Assembly (NCBI GenBank): GCA_030248885.1
Contig: JARCMD010000200.1
Span: 1 to 62,898 of the forward strand
From: Leptolyngbyaceae cyanobacterium MP9P1.79
GTDB taxonomy: Bacteria; Cyanobacteriota; Cyanobacteriia; JARCMD01
DNA: 62,898 bases
Direction of reading: 5' to 3'
Shown: positions 16,370-24,587 of the stretch, piece after piece
Layout of the letters: each line of letters begins with the position of its first letter
Numbering within the stretch: position 1 is the stretch's first letter
Notes under the pieces: model-generated
Database searches by the model: none
Seen by the model: the letters and a program-made list of their open reading frames with translations, nothing else
What the model was told of the DNA's origin: nothing
Program-made: the position numbers and the translations under genes

Positions 16370-17944
16370 ATGGAAAGCCGAGTTCTCTATATCCGGTTAC
16401 CGTGCAACCCGATTTTCCCGATCGGAGTTGTCTATTTAGCCGATCATGTTCACAAACTATTTCCAGCGGTTGAGCAGCAAATATTTGATCTGGGAACAGT
16501 GCCGCCGTTGGATTTTGCCTCAGCACTGGATGCCTGTATTGATGAATTCCAACCCACATTGTTGGTTTTTTCTTGGCGAGACATTCAAATTTATGCGCCA
16601 GTGGGGGGACGGGGCGGCAATCCGCTTCAGTATGCCTTTGAGTTTTTCTACGCCCAAAATCCTTTTACTCGCTTGCGGGGTGCTCTGGGCGGGTTGCGAG
16701 TGACCACGGCTTACTATACTGAGCTTTGGCGTAATTTGGGTCTTATTAAGCGTGGCTTGAAGCGCGCCCGACGGTATGATCCCCAGGCACGATCGATCGT
16801 GGGGGGTGGGGCGGTGAGCGTGTTTTATGAGCAATTGGGGAAATCTTTGCCGACTGGGACGATCGTCTCTGTGGGTGAGGGGGAAATCTTGCTGGAAAAA
16901 GTATTGCGCGGCGAGGATTTGCAGGGAGAACGCTGTTACGTCGTGGGGGCAGGTGAGCCACGGGAGCGCCTCGTGCATGAGCCACCGATGGCGATCGAAA
17001 AAACGGCCTGCAACTACGACTACATTAATTCCATCTGGCAAGACTTTGAGTATTATCTGCAAGCAGAAGATTTTTATGTGGGAGTGCAGACCAAGCGCGG
17101 CTGTCCTCATAATTGCTGCTACTGCGTTTACACCGTGATTGAAGGGAAGCAGGTACGAATTAACCCTGCGGATGAGGTGGTGGCAGAGATGCGCCAGCTT
17201 TACCAGCGTGGAATTCGCAACTTCTGGTTCACAGATGCTCAATTTATTCCGGCTCGGAAGTACATTCCTGATGCGATCGAACTGCTGGAAAAAATTCTGG
17301 CGGCGGGAATGCAGGATATTCACTGGGCAGCCTATATTCGCGCCGATAATCTGACTCCAGAACTGTGCGATTTAATGGTCAAAACTGGGATGAATTACTT
17401 TGAAATTGGCATCACCAGCGGTTCCCAGGAATTGGTGCGAAAAATGCGGATGGGATACAACCTGCGCGTGGTGTTGGAAAATTGTCGGGACTTGAAGGCG
17501 GCTGGATTTAAGGATGTCGTGTCGGTCAATTATTCGTTTAACGTCATTGATGAGCGTCCAGAAACGATTCGGCAGACGATCGCCTATCACCGTGAGCTAG
17601 AGCGCATCTTTGGGGTAGACAAGGTGGAACCTGCAATCTTCTTTATTGGGCTACAACCCCACACGCATTTGGAGGAATACGCCTTCAAAGAGGGCATCCT
17701 GAAACCAGGATATGACCCCATGAGTTTGATGCCATGGACAGCGAAAAAGCTGCTGTGGAATCCTGAACCAATGGGGGCATTTTTTGGAGAGGTGTGTCTA
17801 GAAGCTTGGCGGCGCAATCCCAATGATTTTGGGCGAGAAGTTATGGCAATTTTGGAACAGCGTTTGGGGTGTGCTGAGTTGGAGACAGCATTGTCGGCCC
17901 CAATTGTGCCAAGGCAACAAGAGTTGGTGTCAGTCGGAAGTTGA
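16370..17944 (+). CDS. B12-binding-type radical SAM protein (PSII high-light acclimation family)
   Basis: A 524-residue radical SAM protein. The N-terminal about 180 residues look like a cobalamin-binding-type Rossmann region (FPIGVVYLADHV, STLLVFSWRD-like QPTLLVFSWRD, SIVGGGAVS, IVSVGEGE). The cluster motif Cys245-x3-Cys249-x2-Cys252 (CPHNCCYC) follows, and the C-terminal half completes the radical SAM barrel. The sequence matches the group annotated in databases as photosystem II high-light acclimation radical SAM protein; reaction and substrate are unknown. It lies 31 bp upstream of the DICT sensor gene, and the two are probably co-transcribed. Confidence 0.82.
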   Translation: MESRVLYIRLPCNPIFPIGVVYLADHVHKLFPAVEQQIFDLGTVPPLDFASALDACIDEFQPTLLVFSWRDIQIYAPVGGRGGNPLQYAFEFFYAQNPFTRLRGALGGLRVTTAYYTELWRNLGLIKRGLKRARRYDPQARSIVGGGAVSVFYEQLGKSLPTGTIVSVGEGEILLEKVLRGEDLQGERCYVVGAGEPRERLVHEPPMAIEKTACNYDYINSIWQDFEYYLQAEDFYVGVQTKRGCPHNCCYCVYTVIEGKQVRINPADEVVAEMRQLYQRGIRNFWFTDAQFIPARKYIPDAIELLEKILAAGMQDIHWAAYIRADNLTPELCDLMVKTGMNYFEIGITSGSQELVRKMRMGYNLRVVLENCRDLKAAGFKDVVSVNYSFNVIDERPETIRQTIAYHRELERIFGVDKVEPAIFFIGLQPHTHLEEYAFKEGILKPGYDPMSLMPWTAKKLLWNPEPMGAFFGEVCLEAWRRNPNDFGREVMAILEQRLGCAELETALSAPIVPRQQELVSVGS

Positions 17945-17975
17945 TGGGGCGTTAGGGATAGCTGGGTAAACGATT

Positions 17976-19454
17976 ATGCTGGAAGGCTCAATTCTGCACA
18001 AATTGGCGACTGCCCATCAGGTGGGGCAAGCGGGTAAGCGACCGCTCAACTTTGGCGTGTACTACAAAAACACGTTGGTGGCACTTTGTCACGCGTTGGA
18101 AGATTATATTCTGTCCGCTGGCAGCGCGCCGCTAGTGATTACGGCGTTTCAGCAGGGTAAATGGTATCTGCAAGAAGCCGATCGCTACGGGGACATTGCC
18201 CAAAGAGCTAACCAGATCGTCATTATGGCGGCAGCGGATGGGGGATTTGCGGCTCATCCCACCAGTCAGCGATCGAATGTGGCGCTGGTAAACCTAGACT
18301 CGGCTGACCCCGTTGCCCAGGAATGGCACTTGATGATTTTGTCTCCCACCTATGCGGCGATGGTGCTGTGTCAAGAACTATCGGCTGCGGATTATGGAGC
18401 CAATGGGGTGCCAACGTCAGACCTAGAGCGCAAGTTTTATGGATTTTGGACGTTTGAACCTGGGCTGGTGCAGGAAACGATGGAGTTGACGATCGCCCAC
18501 ATCCAGCAGTACAACCCTGTCCTTCATGGCACATTACTAACCCATCTCCACCAAGTCACTCAACCCACAGATGCTCAACGGGATGACCTTGGCAGCGTTG
18601 TTTCACGGGTTGTGGATTATCTGCAACACAGTCACGCGGATCTCAGCCATCCCAGTCACTATGTTCCAACTCACGAGCAGGGGCTAGAGAACAATCTGAT
18701 TTCCAACGAAATGCAGGCATTTCTCCGTATTGCTCAAATTATTGACCAGACCGATCTCAGTAATCCCAGGGCGGCGGCTGAGGTGGCAACCTTGGCAGAA
18801 ATGATGGGGCAATTGCTAGATTTACCCGCATGGCAATTGCATCGCCTGCGATTGGCAGGATTGCTGCATCGATTGTCCCTTTGGCAAACGGGCGAAAACT
18901 TATTGAGTTCTGGCACATCCGCCCGCTATCAGGACGCGCCCAGTTGTCCATTGACCTGTTCTTTGGTGCCGGGGACGCAAGTGCTGCGAACAATGCCCCA
19001 GTTGCGGGCGATCGCCACGATCGTTACACACCTGAATGAACGCTGGGACGGCTTCGGGCAACCGGCTGGCTTAGTGGGCGACGAAATTCCCTTGGAGTCG
19101 CGGATTCTAGGATTGATTGCGTCCTTCCAGCAATGCGTTGTACGGCGGCAATTAGAGCAGGATGCCTCAGACTCAGACCTGAATGAGAGTTTGGAGCAGG
19201 CATTGGCGGAGTGTCGTGGACAGCAGGGAACTGGCCCCACGAAGGGCGATCGATGGGACCCTAAACTGGTTGAGTCCCTAGCGCTCTTGGTGTATGGGTT
19301 ACAGCAAGGCATTGGATTACCAGCCACTTCTCCCAAAATTGCGGCGGGCATGTGGCTCTTAGACTCCCACTCCAGTGAAGATTTATTCGCTTTGCTGGAT
19401 AAATCCCCCGTTGAAGCAGGTATTCCTACGATTGAAGCAATTTATGGATATTGA
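17976..19454 (+). CDS. DICT sensory domain plus HD-GYP-like domain protein
   Basis: This 492-residue soluble protein joins two regulatory modules. Residues about 1-180 resemble the DICT domain (KRPLNFGVYYKNTLVALCHALED, FGFWTFEP-like FYGFWTFEPGLV), which is found with light- and signal-sensing proteins in cyanobacteria. Residues about 240-470 resemble an HD-GYP phosphodiesterase core (LRLAGLLHRL, THLNERWDGFGQP, IPLESRILGL), but the first metal-binding HD motif is not clear and GYP is replaced by GFGQP, so catalysis is doubtful. It follows the radical SAM gene closely, and its stop overlaps the start of the pentapeptide gene. Confidence 0.78.
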   Translation: MLEGSILHKLATAHQVGQAGKRPLNFGVYYKNTLVALCHALEDYILSAGSAPLVITAFQQGKWYLQEADRYGDIAQRANQIVIMAAADGGFAAHPTSQRSNVALVNLDSADPVAQEWHLMILSPTYAAMVLCQELSAADYGANGVPTSDLERKFYGFWTFEPGLVQETMELTIAHIQQYNPVLHGTLLTHLHQVTQPTDAQRDDLGSVVSRVVDYLQHSHADLSHPSHYVPTHEQGLENNLISNEMQAFLRIAQIIDQTDLSNPRAAAEVATLAEMMGQLLDLPAWQLHRLRLAGLLHRLSLWQTGENLLSSGTSARYQDAPSCPLTCSLVPGTQVLRTMPQLRAIATIVTHLNERWDGFGQPAGLVGDEIPLESRILGLIASFQQCVVRRQLEQDASDSDLNESLEQALAECRGQQGTGPTKGDRWDPKLVESLALLVYGLQQGIGLPATSPKIAAGMWLLDSHSSEDLFALLDKSPVEAGIPTIEAIYGY

Positions 19455-20073
19455 GGCAATTCGCTCCGGTAAGCTCAAGCAATTGGCTGGAGCCGATCTA
19501 GAAGATGAGGATCTGTCAGGTTCGGATCTACAGGGCATTAACCTGACGGGGGCCAACTTGGTAGGAACCAACTTTAAAGGCACAACGCTCGCCCATGCCC
19601 AGTTAGATGGCGCGAAGCTGGTCGGGGCGTGCTGCATTGGCACGGATCTGCGAGCCAATTTGCTGGGGGCAAACTTGATGCAGGCTAACCTCACGGAAGC
19701 AGACCTGCGGGGCGGCAATCTGCGGGGCGCAAACTTGATGCAGGCAACGCTAACCCAGGCGACTCTGGCAGGAGCGTTTCTCAGTGGCGCGAACTTAACG
19801 GGGGTGGATTTGCAGGGGGTGGATCTGCGCGGGGCTGACTTGCGGGGCGCAAATCTCATGAAGGCAAATTTACATGGGGCAAATTTGAGTCAGGCAGATC
19901 TCCAGGGTGCATTGCTCAATGACGCTAATTTGGAAGAAGCAGATCTGCGGGATGCCAACCTGTCTGGGGCAGATTTGATGGGGGCAAATCTGTTGTGTGC
20001 AGATTTGGAGGGCGCTAATTTGAGCGGAGTGAATCTGGTGGGAGCCTGCGTGGTTGGCACCATCTTGGCTTAG
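19444..20073 (+). CDS. Pentapeptide repeat protein
   Basis: This 209-residue protein consists almost wholly of A(D/N)LXX pentapeptide repeats (AGADLEDEDLSGSDLQG, GANLMQANLTEADLRG), predicted to fold as a right-handed quadrilateral beta helix. Function is unknown; relatives include DNA mimics, but most cyanobacterial ones are uncharacterised. The ATG at 19444 is chosen: it overlaps the DICT gene stop by 11 bp, which suggests translational coupling. A longer frame back to 19375 exists but lies inside the DICT gene and is not needed. No membrane segment or signal peptide is seen. Confidence 0.88.
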   Translation: MDIEAIRSGKLKQLAGADLEDEDLSGSDLQGINLTGANLVGTNFKGTTLAHAQLDGAKLVGACCIGTDLRANLLGANLMQANLTEADLRGGNLRGANLMQATLTQATLAGAFLSGANLTGVDLQGVDLRGADLRGANLMKANLHGANLSQADLQGALLNDANLEEADLRDANLSGADLMGANLLCADLEGANLSGVNLVGACVVGTILA

Positions 20074-20097
20074 AGAATGGTGGACGAGTGTAGTCTC

Positions 20098-20730
20098 TTA
20101 TTCACAATCTACGAGCGCTTGAATATCCGCTGCTACAATTTTCTCCAAATTGCGGGTAATCTTGTCCATGTCCCAATCCCACCAGGCTAGGTCAAGGAGC
20201 AATCGAACCACCTCATCATTGAAGCGTTGACGAATACACCTAGCTGGGTTGCCCCCGAAGATTGTGTAGGGCGGAATATCACTCACGACGACTGATTTTG
20301 CGGCAATGATGGCTCCGTCTCTCACCGTCACCCCTGGCATGATCACTGCTTCATAGCCGATCCAGACATCGTTTCCAATCACCGTATCCCCTTTGTGGGG
20401 CAGTGCCTCAGTCAGAGCAGACACCTTTTCCCAGCCATTGCCGAAGATCTGGAAGGGGTAGGTCGAAAATCCATCCAATTTGTGGTTTGCACCATTCATG
20501 ATGAATTTTACGCCTCTGGCTAGGGCGCAAAACTTGCCGATGATGAGCCGATCGCCGACAAAGGGAAAGTGATACAGGACATTGCGCTCAAAGTTTTCTG
20601 AGTCTTCCGGGTCATCGTAGTAGGTGTAATCTCCAATGACGATATTGGGATTCAACACCGTATTCTGAATGAAGCAGATTTGGGGAAATCCCTTCATGGG
20701 ATGCTTTTCTTTTGGATTGGCTCCGTACAA
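20098..20730 (-). CDS. Vat-like (CatB-type) hexapeptide O-acetyltransferase
   Basis: A 210-residue left-handed parallel beta-helix acyltransferase using acetyl-CoA. It follows the Vat/XAT family along its length: YTYYDDPEDSENFERNVLYH, IGKFCALARGVKFIMNGANH, DGFSTYPF, IGNDVWIGYEAVIMPG and GGNPARCIRQRF. The His in GANHKLDG is the family catalytic His. In Gram-positive bacteria such enzymes acetylate streptogramin A or chloramphenicol; here resistance is unproven and a sugar or small-molecule substrate is equally possible. The start MYGANPKEKHP matches the N-terminus of Vat proteins, so the upstream ATG is kept. It is convergent with the pentapeptide gene. Confidence 0.88.
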   Translation of the reverse strand: MYGANPKEKHPMKGFPQICFIQNTVLNPNIVIGDYTYYDDPEDSENFERNVLYHFPFVGDRLIIGKFCALARGVKFIMNGANHKLDGFSTYPFQIFGNGWEKVSALTEALPHKGDTVIGNDVWIGYEAVIMPGVTVRDGAIIAAKSVVVSDIPPYTIFGGNPARCIRQRFNDEVVRLLLDLAWWDWDMDKITRNLEKIVAADIQALVDCE

Positions 20731-21009
20731 ACTAGCCTCCAGTGGCTAAAACTGCCTTATTTTTAAGTGTCTAGGCTTAATTTTAAGCTTCACGTTGGGC
20801 GGAATAAGTTGACATTTTCATGAGCAATTCCCTGAGATTTTCTGTAAGCTTGCAAGCAATTGCATGGTCTGCGAATATAACGAACTATCTGCACGAAAAC
20901 TGATCTAAGCGCAGATATTTATTCTGAATTTTTTTTAATCTTGACTACCCTTGAGGGGGTTCGTAAAGATCACCAGCAGGATGCGATCGATTTATTAACG
21001 TAACGAATT

Positions 21010-21831
21010 ATGGCGCAACAAAGCCTTCTGGAACTAGCAAAACAAGGCGATCCCGAAGCGATCGCGACTCTCATCAACCAAACCTTACGCACTAAGGGCA
21101 TTCTGGCAGATATTAGCCTGAAGCATCACTGCTTGCAGGTATTGCTGGAAGCGGATCAAGTACCAGATGAGCGGTTATTGGTTCCCTTCGTCCATCGGGG
21201 CGTTTTGCGGCTAGGCACCCATTCGATTCATAGAATTAAGATTTACGCTCGGCAAGCGGGGGAAAGCTTTTTTGCTTGGAATCGAGATATTACCTTGGAG
21301 CCTGACTCGGTTCCGTCTCATCCCCATGAAGTCGCAGGCACCCGATCGCCTCTCTCTTCAACGCAGGCACGGAAGGCTGAACTGCTGGAATTGCCCACTA
21401 CTAACCCATCTCGTCATGGGTCAGGTTCTAGTCCAGTTTCCGCCGCAGTGGCTCAGGGCAACCCATCTATGGGTCGAACCCAAGTGGTGCGATCGGGCGC
21501 TGATGCTGTCTACCGTCCCACCCCGCTAAGAGCGAGAACGCAAACAGTGAGCCGCACTCATCCTCGCCCGATTGCCCCTAGCTCAGTTCCCCAGGCTCTG
21601 CCTACGATGGGCGGAGCAATGATTCATATTCCTCGGAATGCGACGAAGGCAGCGGCAGAGCGGCTGACGGTGAAGCGATCGGCCCGCAATAAATTGATCC
21701 GAGAAGTCGTAACTGCCACGATCGCCATCATTCTTGGCATATCCCTCACCATTGGCATCATTTCTTGGCTAGAGAAGCGGAGCTATTCCAGAGGAACCCT
21801 GATCGAGCCAGCACAGGGTTTGGCACAGTGA
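21010..21831 (+). CDS. Cyanobacterial protein with conserved N-terminal domain and C-terminal membrane anchor
   Basis: This 273-residue protein has three parts. Residues 1-95 form a conserved cyanobacterial domain (LLELAKQGDPEAIATLINQTLR, LEADQVPDERLLVPFVHRG) that I recognise from many unrelated-length cyanobacterial proteins but cannot name. Residues about 100-230 are a low-complexity Ser/Pro/Arg linker. A single hydrophobic segment at about 241-262 (ATIAIILGISLTIGIISWL) probably anchors the protein. The stop (TGA, 21829-21831) overlaps a possible GTG start of moeA, so the genes are likely co-transcribed. Function is unknown. Confidence 0.75.
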   Translation: MAQQSLLELAKQGDPEAIATLINQTLRTKGILADISLKHHCLQVLLEADQVPDERLLVPFVHRGVLRLGTHSIHRIKIYARQAGESFFAWNRDITLEPDSVPSHPHEVAGTRSPLSSTQARKAELLELPTTNPSRHGSGSSPVSAAVAQGNPSMGRTQVVRSGADAVYRPTPLRARTQTVSRTHPRPIAPSSVPQALPTMGGAMIHIPRNATKAAAERLTVKRSARNKLIREVVTATIAIILGISLTIGIISWLEKRSYSRGTLIEPAQGLAQ

Positions 21832-21845
21832 CATCTAGCACAACG

Positions 21846-23150
21846 ATGCTGCCCGTTGCCCAGGCAGAAACTGTGATTTTTGAACTGGTGCAACCCTTGG
21901 GCATCCAGGATAGCGAAACGGTTGACCTGGTAGCGGCTGGAGGACGCATCTTGGCGATAGCGGTCTCCAGCCCTCTGGATGTGCCCCACTGGGATAATTC
22001 TTCAATGGATGGTTACGCAGTGCGCTTTGTTGATGTGCAGTTTTGCCAGCCAGAGCAGCCTGTGACGTTGACCTTGGTGGAAGCAATCCCGGCTGGACAC
22101 TTGCCTCAGCATCCGATCGCCCCAGGTCAAGCCAGCCGAATTCTCACGGGTTCTATGATGCCGACTGGAGCGGATACCGTGGTGATTCAAGAACAGACCC
22201 GTTCTCATGAAACTGGCCAAATCGTTATTCTGGCAGCACCCTCGGAACGGGGGGCAAATGTGCGTCACCGGGGGGCATTCTGTCAGGCGGGGACAGCATT
22301 ATTGTCTGCGAGAATAGAACTGCAAGCGCCAGAACTGGCAATTTTGGCGGCGGTGGGCTGCTCCAAAGTGCAGGTGTATCGCCGGCCCCGTGTCGCAATT
22401 TTCTCTACAGGCGATGAGTTGGTGCCGCCTGGACAATCTCTTAAGCCGGGGCAGATTGTGGATTCCAACCAAGTGGCTCTGGCGCTATTGGTTGCCCAGA
22501 GCGGCGCAGAGCCGTTGATGCTGGGTATTGTCCCCGATCGCCCAGAGCAGGTGAGCCGGGCGATCGTTGAGGCAGTGGCGACAGCAGATGTTGTTCTCTC
22601 CACAGGGGGCGTTTCTGTGGGCGACTATGACTATGTGGAGCAGATGTTGGCATCGTTGGGGGCAACCATTCACGTTCGATCGGTGGCCATTAAACCAGGG
22701 AAGCCATTGACGGTGGCGACGTTTGACCCAGAAAAGGGAGGGGCCGCTGAGGATCAGAACGCAGCGAATGCTTCAGAGCCGCGATCGAAACTCTACTTTG
22801 GGCTACCCGGAAATCCGGTTTCTTCCCTGGCAACGTTCTGGCGGTTTGTGCAACCCGCGCTGCGAAAGTTGTCGGGGCTAGCAGCAGGATGGGAGCCAAC
22901 CTTTGTCTCTGCCCAAGTGCGGCAACCGCTGCGATCGGATGGCAAGCGGGAAACCTATCTCTGGGGACGATTGGTGCAGGGGCAAGCTGGCTATGAGTTT
23001 GAGGTGGCGGGGGGAAGCCACAGTTCTGGCAACCTGATTAATCTATCCCAAACGAATGGATTTGCTGTAGTGCCATTGGGGGTTGAAACGATCGCCCAAG
23101 GAATGTCAGCCCAGGTATTGCAAGTGGGACAGGTGATGCGATCGATTTAG
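21846..23150 (+). CDS. moeA: Molybdopterin molybdenumtransferase MoeA
   Basis: Inserts molybdenum into molybdopterin to complete the molybdenum cofactor. The product of about 434 residues has GRILAIAVSSPLDVPHWDNSS, SMDGYAVR, the gephyrin-type GTGDELV-like STGDELVPPG, LSTGGVSVGDYDYV, KPGKPL and the FGLPGNPVSS loop. ATG 21846 gives the usual start MLPVAQAE; a GTG at 21828 that overlaps the upstream stop as GTGA is an alternative six codons longer. No other moa/mob genes are in the window. Confidence 0.92.
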   Translation: MLPVAQAETVIFELVQPLGIQDSETVDLVAAGGRILAIAVSSPLDVPHWDNSSMDGYAVRFVDVQFCQPEQPVTLTLVEAIPAGHLPQHPIAPGQASRILTGSMMPTGADTVVIQEQTRSHETGQIVILAAPSERGANVRHRGAFCQAGTALLSARIELQAPELAILAAVGCSKVQVYRRPRVAIFSTGDELVPPGQSLKPGQIVDSNQVALALLVAQSGAEPLMLGIVPDRPEQVSRAIVEAVATADVVLSTGGVSVGDYDYVEQMLASLGATIHVRSVAIKPGKPLTVATFDPEKGGAAEDQNAANASEPRSKLYFGLPGNPVSSLATFWRFVQPALRKLSGLAAGWEPTFVSAQVRQPLRSDGKRETYLWGRLVQGQAGYEFEVAGGSHSSGNLINLSQTNGFAVVPLGVETIAQGMSAQVLQVGQVMRSI

Positions 23151-23204
23151 GGTATGGTTTCCCCTATTTTGTCGATCGCCCCTCACCTCCACACCAGAAT
23201 TTTT

Positions 23205-23534
23205 TCAAGCAACGCCATAACTTGTGTAGGGACGCTTATAGGGAGGATGTAAACCGAGAATAATGTCCGCAGTAGGAACACCTCTTTCTACCAATTCTTG
23301 ACCTAAATCGGCTTCAGTCATGTTGTGTTGAATCCAAATCTTGCCATTCCTAATATCCATATGAATGTAGCAAGCATAGATGCGATTTAAGCCTTGCCAA
23401 CCCATATCCAGAACTTGGTAGTGATCATGTTCTGTATCGAAAACAATTTGACATTCAACTTCTGAATCATTAGGTGTGGCATGGGCAGTCAGCAACTCTC
23501 GCACAATTTGACGGTACTTTTCTAATTTTTCCAT
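23205..23534 (-). CDS. xisI: XisI-family protein
   Basis: A 109-residue XisI-like protein. In heterocystous cyanobacteria XisH and XisI are needed for excision of the fdxN element together with the XisF recombinase, but the pair is widespread outside that context. The protein opens with MEKLEKYRQIVRELL and has the conserved core HYQVLDMGWQGLNRIYACYIHMDIRN-like segments and GLHPPYKRPYTSYGVA. Its start overlaps the end of xisH by 13 bp, so the two are coupled. No XisF-type recombinase is nearby, so a rearrangement role here is doubtful. Confidence 0.92.
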   Translation of the reverse strand: MEKLEKYRQIVRELLTAHATPNDSEVECQIVFDTEHDHYQVLDMGWQGLNRIYACYIHMDIRNGKIWIQHNMTEADLGQELVERGVPTADIILGLHPPYKRPYTSYGVA

Positions 23535-23935
23535 TCTGCAATCTCCTCTGCGTTAGGTTCATAGACTAGGATTTTCAGGTCATATTGAACAATTGCTGCT
23601 TGAATAAACCGCTCTTGAAAGAAGGTGTTAAAGATATCTACAGGAACAGCTAAATATAAAATGCGAGAGGAGTCCGTCATTTGAAGCGCAAGCCGATAGT
23701 TCAAAAACCGTCCTAAAGCAGCATGGAAGTCATTAATGACAGAAGGATTGATGAAGCCTTTGACTTCTACAGCAATTTTTTGTCCGTTTTTTTCGGCAGC
23801 AAATACCTTTTCAGCCGCTAGGTCAACTTCTAGCTTAATTCGATCGATGCGAATAGTAAGAGGGTCACTGGTAATATTCCACCCATCTTTGATCAGAGCT
23901 GTTTTCACCGCATGATGAAATAGATCTTTTGCCAT
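23522..23935 (-). CDS. xisH: XisH-family protein
   Basis: A 137-residue XisH-like protein with the fold elements of a PD-(D/E)XK-type nuclease core: ALIKDGWNITSDP, KLEVDLAAEKVFAAEKNGQKIAVEVKGF and GRFLNYRLAL. The Asp, Glu and Lys spacing (DL, E, EVK) resembles that nuclease superfamily, although XisH has not been shown to cut DNA to my knowledge. The start MAKDLFHHAV at 23935 matches the family; upstream in-frame codons to 23998 are not conserved. It is the first gene of the xisHI pair. Confidence 0.9.
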   Translation of the reverse strand: MAKDLFHHAVKTALIKDGWNITSDPLTIRIDRIKLEVDLAAEKVFAAEKNGQKIAVEVKGFINPSVINDFHAALGRFLNYRLALQMTDSSRILYLAVPVDIFNTFFQERFIQAAIVQYDLKILVYEPNAEEIAEWKN

Positions 23936-24026
23936 CGCAGTAAATCTAGCTCCTAGTGAGATCTGCGGGCTGCAAAAAAGTAGGAAATCTGGTAACAAAA
24001 CTTAAATTGTTATCTACTATGCCAGA

Positions 24027-24209
24027 CTACTCATTGGCAGATCGCCAACTTCTAATTATGCCATTTTCACTACAGCCAACAAGGGTTTGCCCATCAGAGC
24101 TAAAAGCAATACTATCAATTGAACATCTCACTATTGACAGCCAATTCTGATCCCTCTGGCAATTCCCATCAAAGCTAAAAGCAATACTGTGAATTGAACA
24201 TGCTGTCAT
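24027..24209 (-). pseudogene. WD40-repeat remnant
   Basis: The frame encodes about two degenerate WD40 repeats: CSIHSIAFSFDGN and CSIDSIAFSSDGQTLVGCSE, ending in an SW-like IIRSWRSANE. The DNA behind the repeats is itself duplicated (AGCTAAAAGCAATACT... near 24099 and 24175). A real WD40 protein needs about seven repeats, so this is a decayed fragment, probably of a WD40 regulatory gene now lost. Confidence 0.6.
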
Positions 24210-24249
24210 TCAGTGATCCACAGAAGAGCTTGCTGGTTTCCGAGCCTAG

Positions 24250-24375
24250 TTTGCAAAGTTCGATGCAGAGCGGTGGGATCGGCAGTTTGAAGCAGATGTT
24301 GCAGCAGGTCGGCTGGATGGGCTGGCTAAACGGGCACTGCAATATCTCCAAGAAGGACGTTGCACCGACCTGTGA
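24250..24375 (+). pseudogene. Type II antitoxin remnant (N-terminus lost)
   Basis: From 24250 the frame reads FAKFDAERWDRQFEADV, then a GRLDGLAKRAL helix and the end EGRCTDL. This matches the C-terminal half of cyanobacterial antitoxins encoded just upstream of RelE/ParE toxins. An in-frame TAG directly precedes it (24247-24249) and no start codon is visible, so the N-terminal DNA-binding or dimerisation half is missing, perhaps by frameshift. Its TGA overlaps the toxin start as GTGA. Confidence 0.6.
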
Positions 24376-24569
24376 GATATCGCGTAACCCCTGATTTTTG
24401 GTATCACTATCGACAGTCGCCGGATGAGATTCAAGAATTGGCTGATCGATGCTATGAGTTACTCAAACAAGATTCTCGATATCCATCGCTACACTTCAAA
24501 AAGGTGGAACCGTTCTGGTCAGTGCGGATCGGCATCCACTATCCCAACATATCCTACAGGGTTGAGTGA
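24372..24569 (+). pseudogene. RelE/ParE-family toxin remnant (C-terminus lost)
   Basis: From GTG 24372 the frame gives 65 residues, VRYRVTPDFWYHYRQSP at the start and LHFKKVEPFWSVRIGIHY near the end. Full RelE/ParE toxins of this type continue for about 20 more residues with a conserved WFWIGSHADYDK-like segment, which is absent here because of a stop at 24567. Together with the broken antitoxin this looks like a dead toxin-antitoxin locus. Confidence 0.6.
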
Positions 24570-24587
24570 GTTTGAGAGGATCTAGCT

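Noticed and set aside
16520-17323. 267-residue reverse frame inside the radical SAM gene
   Set aside because: Shadow of the radical SAM gene; no conserved motif in this frame.
24194-24394. 66-residue plus-strand frame over the toxin-antitoxin remnant
   Set aside because: Reads across the antitoxin remnant in the wrong frame; at most its first 20 residues could be the lost antitoxin N-terminus after a frameshift, which I cannot prove.
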